Below, in pieces: positions 16,628-25,611 of a stretch of 64,000 nucleotides of DNA. The first letter of the stretch is position 1; each line of letters starts with the position of its first letter. The DNA is taken from assembly GCA_964480915.1 (NCBI GenBank), contig CAYZRS010000006.1, positions 62,001-126,000 of the forward strand, written 5' to 3'. Position numbers and translations under genes: made by a program. The DNA is from CAWGCE01 sp964480915 (lineage in GTDB: Bacteria > Planctomycetota > Planctomycetia > Pirellulales > Pirellulaceae). The notes below the pieces were generated by a model. It made no database searches. It had not been told where the DNA came from and was given only the letters and a program-made list of their open reading frames with translations.

Positions 16628-16656
16628 AGAGTATGAGAATCAAATTCGACGGTCAA
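16628..16656 (-). promoter_or_regulatory. Possible promoter of the candidate small RNA
   Basis: On the minus strand TTGACC (16651-16656) is followed after 17 bases by TACTCT (16628-16633). The -35 fits five of six positions and the -10 only three, so the start point near 16621 is tentative. Confidence 0.3.
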
Positions 16657-16728
16657 GGTCGCTTTGCAAGAATTCAAAAAATCTCTGAATCGATCGCTAG
16701 CCTTGAATTCATCGACCGGCTTGGTTGG

Positions 16729-17691
16729 CTACCGTCGGAGTCGACCACGATGATTGTTGTTGATCGAAGCCAGCTCACGAGAACAGTAAAAAGTGGGGTC
16801 ATCAATCACCCAAGGAGTTGACCAGACGCGGCCATTGTCAAAGGAGACGACGTTGAAGAAGAAGAGCTCGAAACGGTCCGCTCGATAGCCGTAGCAGTAG
16901 TAGGATGCTAGCCGATCTTCAGGTCGAAGATCGTCGGTCCCTTTGCGGGCATAGAAGTGGCACATGCCATCGGCGCTCACCGAGAGGCCCATGGTCCACC
17001 AGCCGGGCGTAATTTCCGGTCCGCGAATGTCACGGCCTCGTTGGTCTGCCCGAATCGTTAGAAAAGCGGCGTCACGATTAAATCGCCGATCGGTCTGACT
17101 CTGGAAATTGATGAACATGCCAGGCCAGTATTGTTCCGGATCGTCCTTCCGCTTGGCGTTTGGTTTCTTTCCAAAGCAGTCGGTGCGGAACCCGAAGCTG
17201 GCGCCGCTGCGATTCTCCCATTGGTCGAACGGTGGGACGAAAACTCGCACGACGCAGTTAGGGTTCCAGGCGGGCGGAATGGGACGACCCATGCGCCGCT
17301 TAATCTTGACCATGATGTCATCTTGTTGGGGCTTTCCCGTCGGTTTGCCTGGAATGCCCGAGTGTCGGGTCTGCATCAGCAGCGAGCCGAAACTGCCCTC
17401 CAGGCCGCCGTCCGGGGTGATGACTCGTTTCATCACATCGGGAGTCCCACGATGGGGTCCTTCCAGCCAACGACCATTTTTGGACTGTGCTAGCGGACCG
17501 CGTTCTTCTTCGTCGATGTTGCGACTACTCTTGGGGAAGTTGTGGTAGTAGGACCACTGCTCATCTTCAAAATTGTCGCCAACGAGATTGATTTTAAAGC
17601 CGGTACCGGGCACAACCGGTTGAGCACTCACGGTCGCTGTCGCGACAAAGACGACCGGTATCAACAACAGAGAACAAAGAACTCGGACCAT
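16729..17691 (-). CDS. Exported protein of unknown function
   Basis: From the ATG at 17691, which has AAGGGG eight bases upstream, the protein has 320 residues. A signal peptide (VRVLCSLLLIPVVFVATA, cleaved near VSAQP) is followed by a single soluble domain rich in aromatic residues (DNFEDEQWSYYHNFPKSSR, GWWTMGLSVSADGMCHFYA, RFELFFFNVVSFDNGR). The regular beta-strand pattern suggests a jelly-roll or lectin-like fold, but I cannot assign a family. A frame start at 17742 would put 17 polar residues before the signal peptide and is less likely. The candidate small RNA lies just downstream. Confidence 0.7.
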   Translation of the reverse strand: MVRVLCSLLLIPVVFVATATVSAQPVVPGTGFKINLVGDNFEDEQWSYYHNFPKSSRNIDEEERGPLAQSKNGRWLEGPHRGTPDVMKRVITPDGGLEGSFGSLLMQTRHSGIPGKPTGKPQQDDIMVKIKRRMGRPIPPAWNPNCVVRVFVPPFDQWENRSGASFGFRTDCFGKKPNAKRKDDPEQYWPGMFINFQSQTDRRFNRDAAFLTIRADQRGRDIRGPEITPGWWTMGLSVSADGMCHFYARKGTDDLRPEDRLASYYCYGYRADRFELFFFNVVSFDNGRVWSTPWVIDDPTFYCSRELASINNNHRGRLRR

Positions 17692-17871
17692 CTCAAAACC
17701 CCTTGAACGCGAACTCCAACTCTTGACTGCGCGTACAGACAAGGTTGGTATCGGTCGTGAGGCTCTGAGCGATTAATTCGCGCGGGGCAACGCTGCTAGC
17801 GATGCCTCTACTTGAGCGAAAACAGCCTGCGTGGGAGCCAAGCGACCCAGGTGGCGTTCAGGTGATGGGGC

Positions 17872-18303
17872 TCAAACGAATTCGTCGTCGTCTTCACGCG
17901 AACCATCCAGCGACCAGTGCCCGCTGCCGTTGGCTAGCAAGAACAGCATGGCGCCGCCCAAACCAAGGTTTTTCATGAACGAGATCATTTCCACGGTTTG
18001 CGCCGCCTGATCGTCCTTGATTTTCCAGAAGTCATGGAAGTAGTAGGTGGCCAGTGCAAGGAAGATCAGCAGCAGCAAAGCGCCAAACCGCGCTTTGTAT
18101 CCGAGGATGACAAGTAAGCTGCCGAGGATCAAGAAAGCGATCGCACCGATGAGCATGTACTTCGCCTGGGGAACGCCTTCCGCTTCCATCATGGCGATCG
18201 TTGCGCCGAAACGGGGGATCATATTGGCGACGGCCGACATGACAAAAATAGCGCACAACATCAACCGGCTAATGAGGCTGAGGAAGCCACGGATAAACCA
18301 CAT
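17872..18303 (-). CDS. DoxX-family membrane protein
   Basis: The protein has 143 residues with four membrane helices in the DoxX/DoxD pattern. RLMLCAIFVMSAVANMIPRF is the typical first helix with its conserved small-residue end, and FMKNLGLGGAMLFLLANGSG is the typical last helix. The family includes quinone-linked and stress-related membrane proteins, but most members have no proven role. An acidic tail ends the protein. It follows the cyclase gene on the same strand by about 60 bases and may share its transcript. Any functional tie is unproved. Confidence 0.8.
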   Translation of the reverse strand: MWFIRGFLSLISRLMLCAIFVMSAVANMIPRFGATIAMMEAEGVPQAKYMLIGAIAFLILGSLLVILGYKARFGALLLLIFLALATYYFHDFWKIKDDQAAQTVEMISFMKNLGLGGAMLFLLANGSGHWSLDGSREDDDEFV

Positions 18304-18364
18304 ACCTACTCCTTTGGAATCGCTCGCGAAACGGGCCGCAAACGAAAGGATAACCCATTTGGGG

Positions 18365-20194
18365 CTAGGATGTCACGTCCTCGAGTGCGGCAAAAGGGCC
18401 AAGTTGCGAGTGAGCGGGGTGAGAGGCGTCAGCGTTTAAGCCGCCTGCCGAAATATCGATGACATCCGGTTCGGACTGCAGCTGACGAGACTTGTTGCGT
18501 CGCACTTGAATAGCGTCTCGCAGGAACCGGTCACTCCCCACCTGTTGGCTCGCTTTCGCAATGAGGTCGAGTACGTGCTCCGCTTTGTCGAGGTCGCCGC
18601 GTTCGAAGTGTTCGAGTGCCAGTTCGTATTGTCCGATCTGGTCCAGGACCATCCGCTCGGCCGACCTGCGTTCGAGGGTGTGAAGCTCGAAAGCGTCGAT
18701 CGGATCGGAGATTCCTGCGAGTCGCAGCTTGCAGACTCGGCTGACGATCGCTCCTGGTCCCAGTTCGTTGACGACCGATTTGGTAACCAAGATGGGACGT
18801 ACAAGATGCTTAGTGGCGGTTTCTAGTCGGCTTGCCACGTTCACTGCGGTCCCCCGCGGTCCGTACTTCAATCGTGTTTTGCTTCCCGCGTTGCCGACTC
18901 GAGCCTGTCCGGTGTTGATGCCGATTCCAATGCGAATCCGTCTCCCAATCCGACCTTCCCATTTCTCATTGAGTTCAGCGACTTGTTCCTGCATCGCCAG
19001 TGCTGCCTGGCAAGCCAGGTTGGCATGATCGGGTTGATCGGTGGGCGCGTTCCACATCGCGGCCATTCCATCGCCGTAGTAATCGATGATGACACCATCA
19101 AAGTTGCGAACTTGCAGTGACAGTCGATCGAGTAGATCGCTGAGTAAATCGTAATTTTCTTTTGCCGAAAGAGACTCGGAGATACTGGTCGATTCTCGCA
19201 AGTCGGCAAACAAGATGGTCGTCGTTCGTTCTTGTCCTGCCAGTGCAGCCGGGTTTTCGGTTATTTCTCGCATTACTTTTGGCGAGAATGCATGTTCGAG
19301 CAAAACTGTTTTCCTGGCCGCTTCCGCTTCCGCCGCCATTCGAGACAGGGCCGCCGATACCGATCCGGCAAGCATCTGAATCCACAAGGCCTCCATGGCG
19401 CGGATGCTGCGTCGCTTGTTTCGATTGCGCAAGGATCGATAGCCATAGACGACCCCTTTCACTTCGCCCGCGTTGCTCAGAATGGGAGCAGCCACGACCG
19501 AATCGGCTCCGTCGGGCAGGTCCTCCGCATCTTCCAAGGCATCGTGGTAGTGTGTGCGGCCGTCGCCGATGACTCGTTCCAGCAAGTCGTAGCAGTAGCT
19601 GATACCCAGTGTGGGATCGGGAATGTGGCTGCCGACGGTGGTCCAGCCGTCCCCATCGCGAAGAATGACGAAGCCGGCGGTCATGCCGCCGGGATTCGTC
19701 GCTGCTTGCGCCACGGAGGCAAAGTACTGCTGTGAACCACCCGTGCTGTGTTGGAGTAGTTCGAGCGTCGCAAACCAGCGGGCCATCGTTTCTGCAGATG
19801 GGGCGGTGCCTAATCTTTCGATGGGCACCATGGGTTCTCCCGTATCCGAACGGGGCCGTTCGATCGTGTGGAATGGTCGATTGAGCGAGTTGAGCTGTCC
19901 ATGTTGTCTCAACTCGAGGTGATGTCCCTCTTGGATAATGTGGATGGGAAGCGAGAAGACGCCCGCTTCACCTTTTCCAAGTTGCTGTCCGTGCCACAGC
20001 AGTTCACAGGTCTCGCCCAGGTTCTGCAGCCGCACCGACGGGAGTTCGGTCTCGACGCCCGCTTCTTCGATCCGCAGCTGCGAATCGTAGCCCTGATCGC
20101 TTGGCATGAACGGAAGACAGTCTGCTGCCAGTTGAAGATGCTGTTCGTCGTCCCAGTGGGCGACATTTAGGCTGTAGGTGGGCAGTGCCGACAT
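18365..20194 (-). CDS. Class III nucleotidyl cyclase with GAF-like sensor domain
   Basis: Makes a cyclic nucleotide signal. From the ATG at 20194 (GAGG five bases upstream; the TTG at 20254 has no ribosome site) the protein has 609 residues. An N-terminal region of about 150 residues of unknown fold is followed by a GAF-like domain (about 150-310), the cyclase domain (about 320-490) and a helical tail with a TPR-like stretch. Metal-binding Asp residues are in ILFADLREST and IDYYGDGMAAMW. The positions that select the base are unusual: the Lys expected before the GD motif is Asp, and the later Asp is Thr (GPRGTAVNVASRLE). So cAMP versus another product cannot be read. It is divergent from a cluster that encodes a cyclic-nucleotide-binding redox protein. 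Confidence 0.88.
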   Translation of the reverse strand: MSALPTYSLNVAHWDDEQHLQLAADCLPFMPSDQGYDSQLRIEEAGVETELPSVRLQNLGETCELLWHGQQLGKGEAGVFSLPIHIIQEGHHLELRQHGQLNSLNRPFHTIERPRSDTGEPMVPIERLGTAPSAETMARWFATLELLQHSTGGSQQYFASVAQAATNPGGMTAGFVILRDGDGWTTVGSHIPDPTLGISYCYDLLERVIGDGRTHYHDALEDAEDLPDGADSVVAAPILSNAGEVKGVVYGYRSLRNRNKRRSIRAMEALWIQMLAGSVSAALSRMAAEAEAARKTVLLEHAFSPKVMREITENPAALAGQERTTTILFADLRESTSISESLSAKENYDLLSDLLDRLSLQVRNFDGVIIDYYGDGMAAMWNAPTDQPDHANLACQAALAMQEQVAELNEKWEGRIGRRIRIGIGINTGQARVGNAGSKTRLKYGPRGTAVNVASRLETATKHLVRPILVTKSVVNELGPGAIVSRVCKLRLAGISDPIDAFELHTLERRSAERMVLDQIGQYELALEHFERGDLDKAEHVLDLIAKASQQVGSDRFLRDAIQVRRNKSRQLQSEPDVIDISAGGLNADASHPAHSQLGPFAALEDVTS

Positions 20195-20482
20195 GATTTC
20201 CTCGACTGTTTCGTTATTCAATGATAGGTCAGTCCCATCGCCGAGGCGTGCCAAAAAGGACCGCCCGTCCCACCTGGTGAGCCCAGGTTACGGGGAAGAT
20301 CTGGTACGCCTGGCCCCCAAATTCCATTCAATCGGCACAGAAAGTTTCTCCGATCGAGGGCCAAACCGGTATAGACACTATGTCAGGGTTTTTTCGACAA
20401 TCTGCATTGCTCAATTCAGTCTTCAGCCGTGAGGGCGCTGCGTTGAGTCACGTGCTCGAATCAAGATCGCCTTAGGCCGTTT
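20195..20482. promoter_or_regulatory. Divergent control region between cyclase and redox cluster
   Basis: A 288-base gap from which the cyclase gene reads left and the redox genes read right. It contains an inverted repeat, ACCTGG and CCAGGT separated by five bases (20272-20288). I see no CRP-type TGTGA-N6-TCACA site and no clear promoter hexamers. Confidence 0.4.
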
Positions 20483-21787
20483 ATGAACATGCTTGTCAGG
20501 TTATTGGGGCTCTTAATTTGCGGTCTGGTGGCGCTGCAATTGGGCGCATTTCTCATTCGCTCGATCTCGAAGCTGTTCGGTGAATCGGAGCTGAGGAAGC
20601 TCCGCATTCAGAAGTTGCGGGACGAAATTGATGCGCTTTGCGCACAACGTGAAAAACAACAGCAGGAAGTGGCAGGCTGGAACGGCTATCGAAAATTTCG
20701 ACTTGCCAAGAAGAAACCAGAGTGTGTGGGTTGCCATTCGTTTTACCTGGTGCCTCACGACGGCAAGCCACTGCCCAGTTTTTTGCCTGGTCAGTATTTG
20801 ACCTTCGAGCTGAAGATTCCGGGCGAGAAGAAACCGGTCATCCGCTGCTACTCGTTGTCGAGCAAGTATGACGAGCGCTACTATCGTTGCACGATAAAAA
20901 AAATGCTGCCGCCACACTCTGCGCCGGAGGCCGCTCCCGGCATCTCCAGCAGTTACTTCAATGACGTCCTCAACGAGGGCGACATCCTGGATGTGAAGGC
21001 ACCCCGAGGGAACTTCTTCTTACATCAGGATCGAGAAACCCCGGTGGTGTTGCTCGCAGGCGGAGTCGGCATCACGCCCATGATGACGATGGCCGAAACC
21101 CTGCTCGCGCACGGGTCGGCTCGCCCGATTCACCTGTTCTTTGGCGTACCCAATGGCTCGCTGCATATCTTCAAGCAAGATCTCGAACAAATGGCGGCAC
21201 AGTTTCCTACGCTTCACCTGACCGTTTGCTATTCAGATCCTTTGCCGAGCGATCGAATTCACCACGATTTTCAAGTCGAAGGCCGGGTATCGGTTCCGCT
21301 TCTTCGAGCAAGTTTGCCTTCTACGAATTGCGATTTCTACCTGTGCGGTCCGGGGGCGATGATGGTCTCGTTGACCGAAGGCTTAAGCGAGTGGGGCGTC
21401 GAGGAATCTCGCATTCACACCGAAGCGTTCGGTCCCAGCAGTGTGAAAAAGAATAAGAAACCAGCATTGGTCGCGGCGGGAGTCGGTGCGGAGGGCCCGC
21501 CAAATCCACCTCCATCGTCACCCGTCGGTTCGACAGCCCTGGTCAGTTTTGATCGGAGCGGTGCACAAGTGCCGTGGAACGATAATTTTGATTCACTGCT
21601 CGAGTTCGCGGAGGCGAACGGCGTTGAGATCGAGTCAGGATGTCGCGCTGGCAATTGCGGTACATGCCTTACGGCCGTTAAATCCGGCAAGGTAAAATAT
21701 GCGGAGGAAGCGGGTGCCTCCTGTGAGGACGGCACGTGCCTGCCATGTATTTGTACTCCTGACGGATCGCTTTCGATTGACGCCTAG
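20483..21787 (+). CDS. Membrane-anchored flavin/2Fe-2S NAD(P)H oxidoreductase
   Basis: An electron-transfer reductase. An N-terminal membrane helix (about residues 3-27) and a short coiled coil are followed by the FAD domain (RCYSLSS binding motif), the NAD(P) domain (GGVGITPM and YLCGPGAMM) and a C-terminal plant-type ferredoxin domain with CRAGNCGTC and a later cysteine pair near CLPCIC. It would pass electrons from NAD(P)H through FAD to the 2Fe-2S centre, or the reverse, at the membrane. The order FAD-NAD-2Fe-2S is that of the vanillate demethylase and phenol-hydroxylase reductase relatives. It is the first gene of the redox cluster and has no oxygenase next to it, so I expect it to feed the cytochromes and Fe-S protein downstream. 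Confidence 0.88.
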   Translation: MNMLVRLLGLLICGLVALQLGAFLIRSISKLFGESELRKLRIQKLRDEIDALCAQREKQQQEVAGWNGYRKFRLAKKKPECVGCHSFYLVPHDGKPLPSFLPGQYLTFELKIPGEKKPVIRCYSLSSKYDERYYRCTIKKMLPPHSAPEAAPGISSSYFNDVLNEGDILDVKAPRGNFFLHQDRETPVVLLAGGVGITPMMTMAETLLAHGSARPIHLFFGVPNGSLHIFKQDLEQMAAQFPTLHLTVCYSDPLPSDRIHHDFQVEGRVSVPLLRASLPSTNCDFYLCGPGAMMVSLTEGLSEWGVEESRIHTEAFGPSSVKKNKKPALVAAGVGAEGPPNPPPSSPVGSTALVSFDRSGAQVPWNDNFDSLLEFAEANGVEIESGCRAGNCGTCLTAVKSGKVKYAEEAGASCEDGTCLPCICTPDGSLSIDA

Positions 21788-21883
21788 CAAGGGTGCTATT
21801 ATTTCCTGCTATCTTTTGCGGTTGCGGGCAGGCGAGGGTGGCTAGGAAAACAGCTGCCCCAATTCATTCGTCGGCCTGAATTC

Positions 21884-22888
21884 ATGTTCGCTCGATACCT
21901 TGGCGTTGCCTCTCTCGTTCTTATCGGTTTCTTTGGTGATGCTCTCGCTAGCGAAGAGCCGGTTCGTATCGAGCTCGACCCGAAAAAGGTCGTTACCCAT
22001 GAAACGTGTATCAAGTGCCACGGCAATGAAATCGAAGCCTGGAAGCAGACGCCCCATTTCCGAACTTTCCGCGAATTGCATCGCAAAGATGAAGCGAAAC
22101 AGATTGCGAAGAAGATGGGAATTTCTTCCATCAAGCGCGGCGGCATTTGCATTCAGTGTCACTACACACCTCAGGACTCGGGCGGTGTTGCGAAGCCGGT
22201 GGCCGGTGTTTCCTGCGAGTCGTGTCACGGTGCTGCAGCCGATTGGTTAGCAATCCACAACGACTACGGCGGTCCGGAAATCAACAAAGAAGCCGAATCG
22301 TCCGAACATCGCAGGCAGCGACTGGAATCCAGCATCAAAAAGGGCATGCGGAACCCAGAGAACGTCTATCTCATTGCTCAAAGTTGCTATGGTTGCCACA
22401 CCGTTCCCAATGAGAAGTTAGTGAATGTGGGCGGTCACGTGGCCGGGAGTGTCGGTTTTGATCTCGTGAGCTGGTCGCAGGGCACCATTCGCCACAATTT
22501 CTTGAGGAGCGGTGGTACGTCCAACATCCCAAGCAGCCGAGAACGATTGCGAGTCATGCATGTGGTCGGTCTGATGGCCGACCTGGAATACAGCCTGCGA
22601 GCTACCGCCGAAGCGACCGAGAAATCGACTTTTGGCTTCACCAGTGCCAAGCGTGCCTTTGATGCCCGTAAGCAGTTGGCCGAGATTCAAGACAAGATCA
22701 GCGATCCTCGATTGGAGAAGGTGCTAGAAGCTGCCTACGGAGTCAAACTAAAACTGGGCAATCGCGAAAATCTGCTCGCAGCAGCCAGGGAAATCAGCCA
22801 GTCGGCGTTCGAATTCGCTGCCACGTCGACCGGGAATCGCTTATCTGCGATCGACAACCTCTTACCGAGCGAATCCACCTATAAGTAA
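21884..22888 (+). CDS. Exported tetrahaem cytochrome c (c554-like)
   Basis: Signal peptide (about residues 1-22, ending DALASEE), then four CxxCH haem sites: CIKCH, CIQCH, CESCH and CYGCH, all in the first half. The order and spacing, including WKQTPHFRTF after the first site, are like cytochrome c554 and related NapC/c554 folds. The C-terminal 130 residues are helical and lack haems. The 334 residues suggest a periplasmic electron carrier or a small reductase. It lies between the flavin reductase and the Fe-S protein. I infer that it accepts or donates electrons within this cluster. Ammonia-oxidation function is not implied. Confidence 0.87.
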   Translation: MFARYLGVASLVLIGFFGDALASEEPVRIELDPKKVVTHETCIKCHGNEIEAWKQTPHFRTFRELHRKDEAKQIAKKMGISSIKRGGICIQCHYTPQDSGGVAKPVAGVSCESCHGAAADWLAIHNDYGGPEINKEAESSEHRRQRLESSIKKGMRNPENVYLIAQSCYGCHTVPNEKLVNVGGHVAGSVGFDLVSWSQGTIRHNFLRSGGTSNIPSSRERLRVMHVVGLMADLEYSLRATAEATEKSTFGFTSAKRAFDARKQLAEIQDKISDPRLEKVLEAAYGVKLKLGNRENLLAAAREISQSAFEFAATSTGNRLSAIDNLLPSESTYK

Positions 22889-22933
22889 ATCGCCTTCCGA
22901 GCGTAGAATCTGGGATAGCAGGCGGCGGATGGG

Positions 22934-24775
22934 ATGGGTGTTGCTAGCAAACCTTGGGATGCCCCGGGCGACGGTAGTTTGCGACGGTTTGATGAGGTGG
23001 AACCTCATCGAAATGGAATGGAGTCTAAATCAATGGCGGTTGGTGAACTGTCGATAGCGCGACCACAACGGTGGGATGTCCCTTTCGGGGAAGAGATGAC
23101 CGATCGGGATGTCGATCGTCTGCTGCGCATCGAGCCATTCTGCAGCATGGACCCCAAGCGCTTTCCAAAAACGCTTCCGTTGCGCGACATCTTGTTGAAT
23201 GACACGCGTGTCATGAATTATCGCGATGGTGACATCGTTGTTCGTGAAGGGGATTACGGCGGCAGCGCTTTCTTGGTGCTGCGAGGTTATGTGAGCGTCG
23301 TTCTCGAATCGTTGCCGGCGCAACTGCTGGGGCGCCGCAAGCAAAATTTGCAAGGCGTTTTGAAAACGATCGGTCGCGCCTTCACGAGATCAAGCTTTCC
23401 AGAAGTCCGCCGCTACGGTGCGACCGAGGCCCAGGCCGGTGTCGGGCATCGTGGTGATGGGCAGGACATGCGCGTCTTCTTGCAGGATGTACCGCGGGTG
23501 CTAAATAACTGCCAATCGATTCAGTTGGGGCCCGGTGAGGTGTTTGGGGAATTGGCGGCCCTTTCGCGGATGCCCCGATCGGCCACAATCATCGCCGGTC
23601 CGGACACCGCCCTTTTGGAAATTCGTTGGCAGGGGCTGCGCGAACTTATGCGGCGTACGCCAACGCTCAAACAACGGATGGACGATCTTTATCGACAGAA
23701 CAGCCTTGAGGCCCATCTTCGCGCAACGCCCCTCTTGTCCGGCTTATCACCAGAGGGTCTCCAGTCGGTGGCCGAAGCAACCGAATTCGAATCGTATGGT
23801 GACTTCGAATGGCATGCCCAGTATCGCAAACTACGAGGATCGACACCGGCCGAGCGACTCAATGCCGAGCCGCGAATTGCGGATGAGGGCCATTACACCA
23901 ACGGTCTAATCCTCATCCGGGCCGGCTTTGCGCGACTGAGCCGACAATATGGAAACGGGCATCGCACCTTGGCCTACCTGGGCAAAGGTGATGTCTACGG
24001 TTTGGAAGAGTTGGTCTACGGCAGGACTCAACGGCATCATTTGCCGTTGCAGCGATCACTACGTGCGATTGGTTACGTCGACATTCTTCGAATCCCAGCG
24101 CCGATTGTCGACGAATTGATTCTTCCTTCACTCAGCCCGTCGTACTTAAAACGGCTCGAGGCAGAAGCGAAGACGTGGGCAGAGACCGAGGAAAAGGGGC
24201 CCGTTCTGCAAAGTGGCGAACGATTTCGCGATAGTGAAATCGATACTGGGCTGCTCGAATTTTTACTCGACGAACGGTTGATGAATGGCACAAAGACGAT
24301 GCTGATCAACACCGACCGGTGTACTCGGTGTGACGATTGCGTCCGCGCTTGTGCTGCCACGCACGACAATAACCCGCGCTTTATTCGGCACGGACCGCAA
24401 CATGGACCCTTCATGGTGGCGAACGCCTGCATGCACTGCGTTGATCCGGTTTGCATGATTGGGTGTCCGACGGGGGCGATCGGCCGCGATGGTGAAACGG
24501 GGAACGTGATCATCAATGATGCGACCTGCATTGGGTGTGCGACGTGTGCTGGGACCTGTCCTTACAGCAATATTCGCATGGTCGAGATCCGGGACGAAGG
24601 TGGTGCGTTTATTCTGGATGACGATAGTCGCCAGCCGATCGTCAAGGCGACCAAGTGTGATCTGTGTATCGACAACTTGGGTGGTCCCGCGTGTGAGCGA
24701 GCTTGTCCTCATGATGCGCTTGTACGAATCGACATGACCAATGTGACCGGTCTGTCCAAGTGGCTGAATCGATAG
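22934..24775 (+). CDS. Cyclic-nucleotide-binding protein fused to four [4Fe-4S] clusters
   Basis: The N-terminal half holds two cyclic-nucleotide-binding-type domains. The first keeps the phosphate-binding cassette, FGELAALSRMPRSAT, with the Glu and Arg that grip cyclic nucleotide, and has an extra segment of about 70 residues before it. The second (GKGDVYGLEELVYG) lacks the arginine and is probably degenerate. The C-terminal part, about residues 455-600, is a DmsB/HycB-type ferredoxin with 16 cysteines in four groups, including CTRCDDCVRAC, CMHCVDPVCMIGC, CIGCATCAGTC and a CDLC group. Such subunits wire electrons between partners. The fusion suggests that electron flow or complex assembly answers to a cyclic nucleotide. 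Several starts are possible (22934, 23018, 23033); I keep the first. Confidence 0.88.
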   Translation: MGVASKPWDAPGDGSLRRFDEVEPHRNGMESKSMAVGELSIARPQRWDVPFGEEMTDRDVDRLLRIEPFCSMDPKRFPKTLPLRDILLNDTRVMNYRDGDIVVREGDYGGSAFLVLRGYVSVVLESLPAQLLGRRKQNLQGVLKTIGRAFTRSSFPEVRRYGATEAQAGVGHRGDGQDMRVFLQDVPRVLNNCQSIQLGPGEVFGELAALSRMPRSATIIAGPDTALLEIRWQGLRELMRRTPTLKQRMDDLYRQNSLEAHLRATPLLSGLSPEGLQSVAEATEFESYGDFEWHAQYRKLRGSTPAERLNAEPRIADEGHYTNGLILIRAGFARLSRQYGNGHRTLAYLGKGDVYGLEELVYGRTQRHHLPLQRSLRAIGYVDILRIPAPIVDELILPSLSPSYLKRLEAEAKTWAETEEKGPVLQSGERFRDSEIDTGLLEFLLDERLMNGTKTMLINTDRCTRCDDCVRACAATHDNNPRFIRHGPQHGPFMVANACMHCVDPVCMIGCPTGAIGRDGETGNVIINDATCIGCATCAGTCPYSNIRMVEIRDEGGAFILDDDSRQPIVKATKCDLCIDNLGGPACERACPHDALVRIDMTNVTGLSKWLNR

Positions 24776-24783
24776 GACGCAGC

Positions 24784-25611
24784 GTGAGTCATTATTTTCA
24801 AAAACGACGAATCCTAAGTTTGTTGATTACGGTGGCCGTAATTGTCTTTCTGGGCCTGTTCCTAAAGCGGCAAGACGACCTGTTGCACCGGGCGACATTT
24901 TCGAGCGGTTACCTGCTGATCTTGGGCATCTTCTTCTTGGCCGCTTTCAATGTGCGAAAGAAACTATCCTTCTTGCCACTCGGTTCGGCGACCACTTGGC
25001 TGCAACTGCATATTTACGTCAGCTTGGTCGTGATCGCCGTTTTTGTAATGCATGTCGAAGCGCGGTTGCCGTCCGGCCCGTTCGAGACGGTCCTGTTCAC
25101 GCTGTTTGTTTTGGTTGCCAGTAGCGGGGTCTACGGACTGATCATCACGCGGCGCATTCCTCGCCAGATTACCAAGCTGAGAGAAGAGGTTGTTTACGAG
25201 CGGATTCCTGCGCTACGGACCGAAGTGGCAAACCGTGCTCATGCCGTGGTGCGAGAATTGCTTGCGGGTGCCGATGCCGAGGCGCTGACCGACTACTACT
25301 CCGAAAGCCTGATTCCTTACTTTGCTGGAAATCGGGGATTGCTGTATTACGTGCGGCCGTCGAGTCGAAAAAGGAACCAGCTTCAGTCGGACTTGTCATC
25401 TTTGATTCGCTACGAATCGGCTGCAGAGCGGGCGGCGCAGCAGAAGCTCCGCCAGCTCATCGACAAAAGGGACGATCTCGATTATCACGAAGCGCAGCAG
25501 CGCAAACTGAAGACGTGGCTCTTCGGCCATGTCGCCATGACCTACGCCTTGTTGATTGCTTCTGTTTTTCACGCGGTGCTTGTGCACGCGTTCTGGGGGC
25601 TGGGTCGATGA
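24784..25611 (+). CDS. Membrane b-type cytochrome-like subunit
   Basis: From the GTG at 24784, preceded by AGGA six bases before, the protein has 275 residues. A GTG at 24760 inside the previous gene has no ribosome site. There are five hydrophobic segments: four in the first 130 residues and one near the C-terminus. Histidines sit within or at the ends of helices: LHIYVSLVVIAVFVMHVE and SVFHAVLVHAF, with FGHVAMTY between. That pattern would suit two b haems across the membrane, as in ferric-reductase-like and cytochrome-b-like subunits. The middle is a soluble charged helical part. It overlaps the next gene by 4 bases. Probable quinone- or membrane-side partner of the Fe-S and cytochrome subunits. 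Confidence 0.72.
   Translation: MSHYFQKRRILSLLITVAVIVFLGLFLKRQDDLLHRATFSSGYLLILGIFFLAAFNVRKKLSFLPLGSATTWLQLHIYVSLVVIAVFVMHVEARLPSGPFETVLFTLFVLVASSGVYGLIITRRIPRQITKLREEVVYERIPALRTEVANRAHAVVRELLAGADAEALTDYYSESLIPYFAGNRGLLYYVRPSSRKRNQLQSDLSSLIRYESAAERAAQQKLRQLIDKRDDLDYHEAQQRKLKTWLFGHVAMTYALLIASVFHAVLVHAFWGLGR

Noticed and set aside
16386..16643. Minus-strand open frame of 85 codons over the candidate small RNA
   Set aside because: Starts at TTG without a ribosome site, has random-looking composition, and overlaps the proposed promoter and hairpins.
16332..16660. 6S RNA, tmRNA, RNase P RNA or signal recognition RNA
   Set aside because: I looked for the hallmark sequences of RNase P (GAGGAAAGTCC), tmRNA ends and the SRP GGAAG tetraloop region and did not find them.
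16411..16821. Plus-strand open frame of 136 codons
   Set aside because: No ribosome site and it runs into the end of the exported-protein gene on the other strand; no recognisable domain.
20195..20482. CRP/cAMP-receptor operator between the cyclase and redox genes
   Set aside because: No TGTGA-N6-TCACA-like site found by eye; only an unrelated short inverted repeat.
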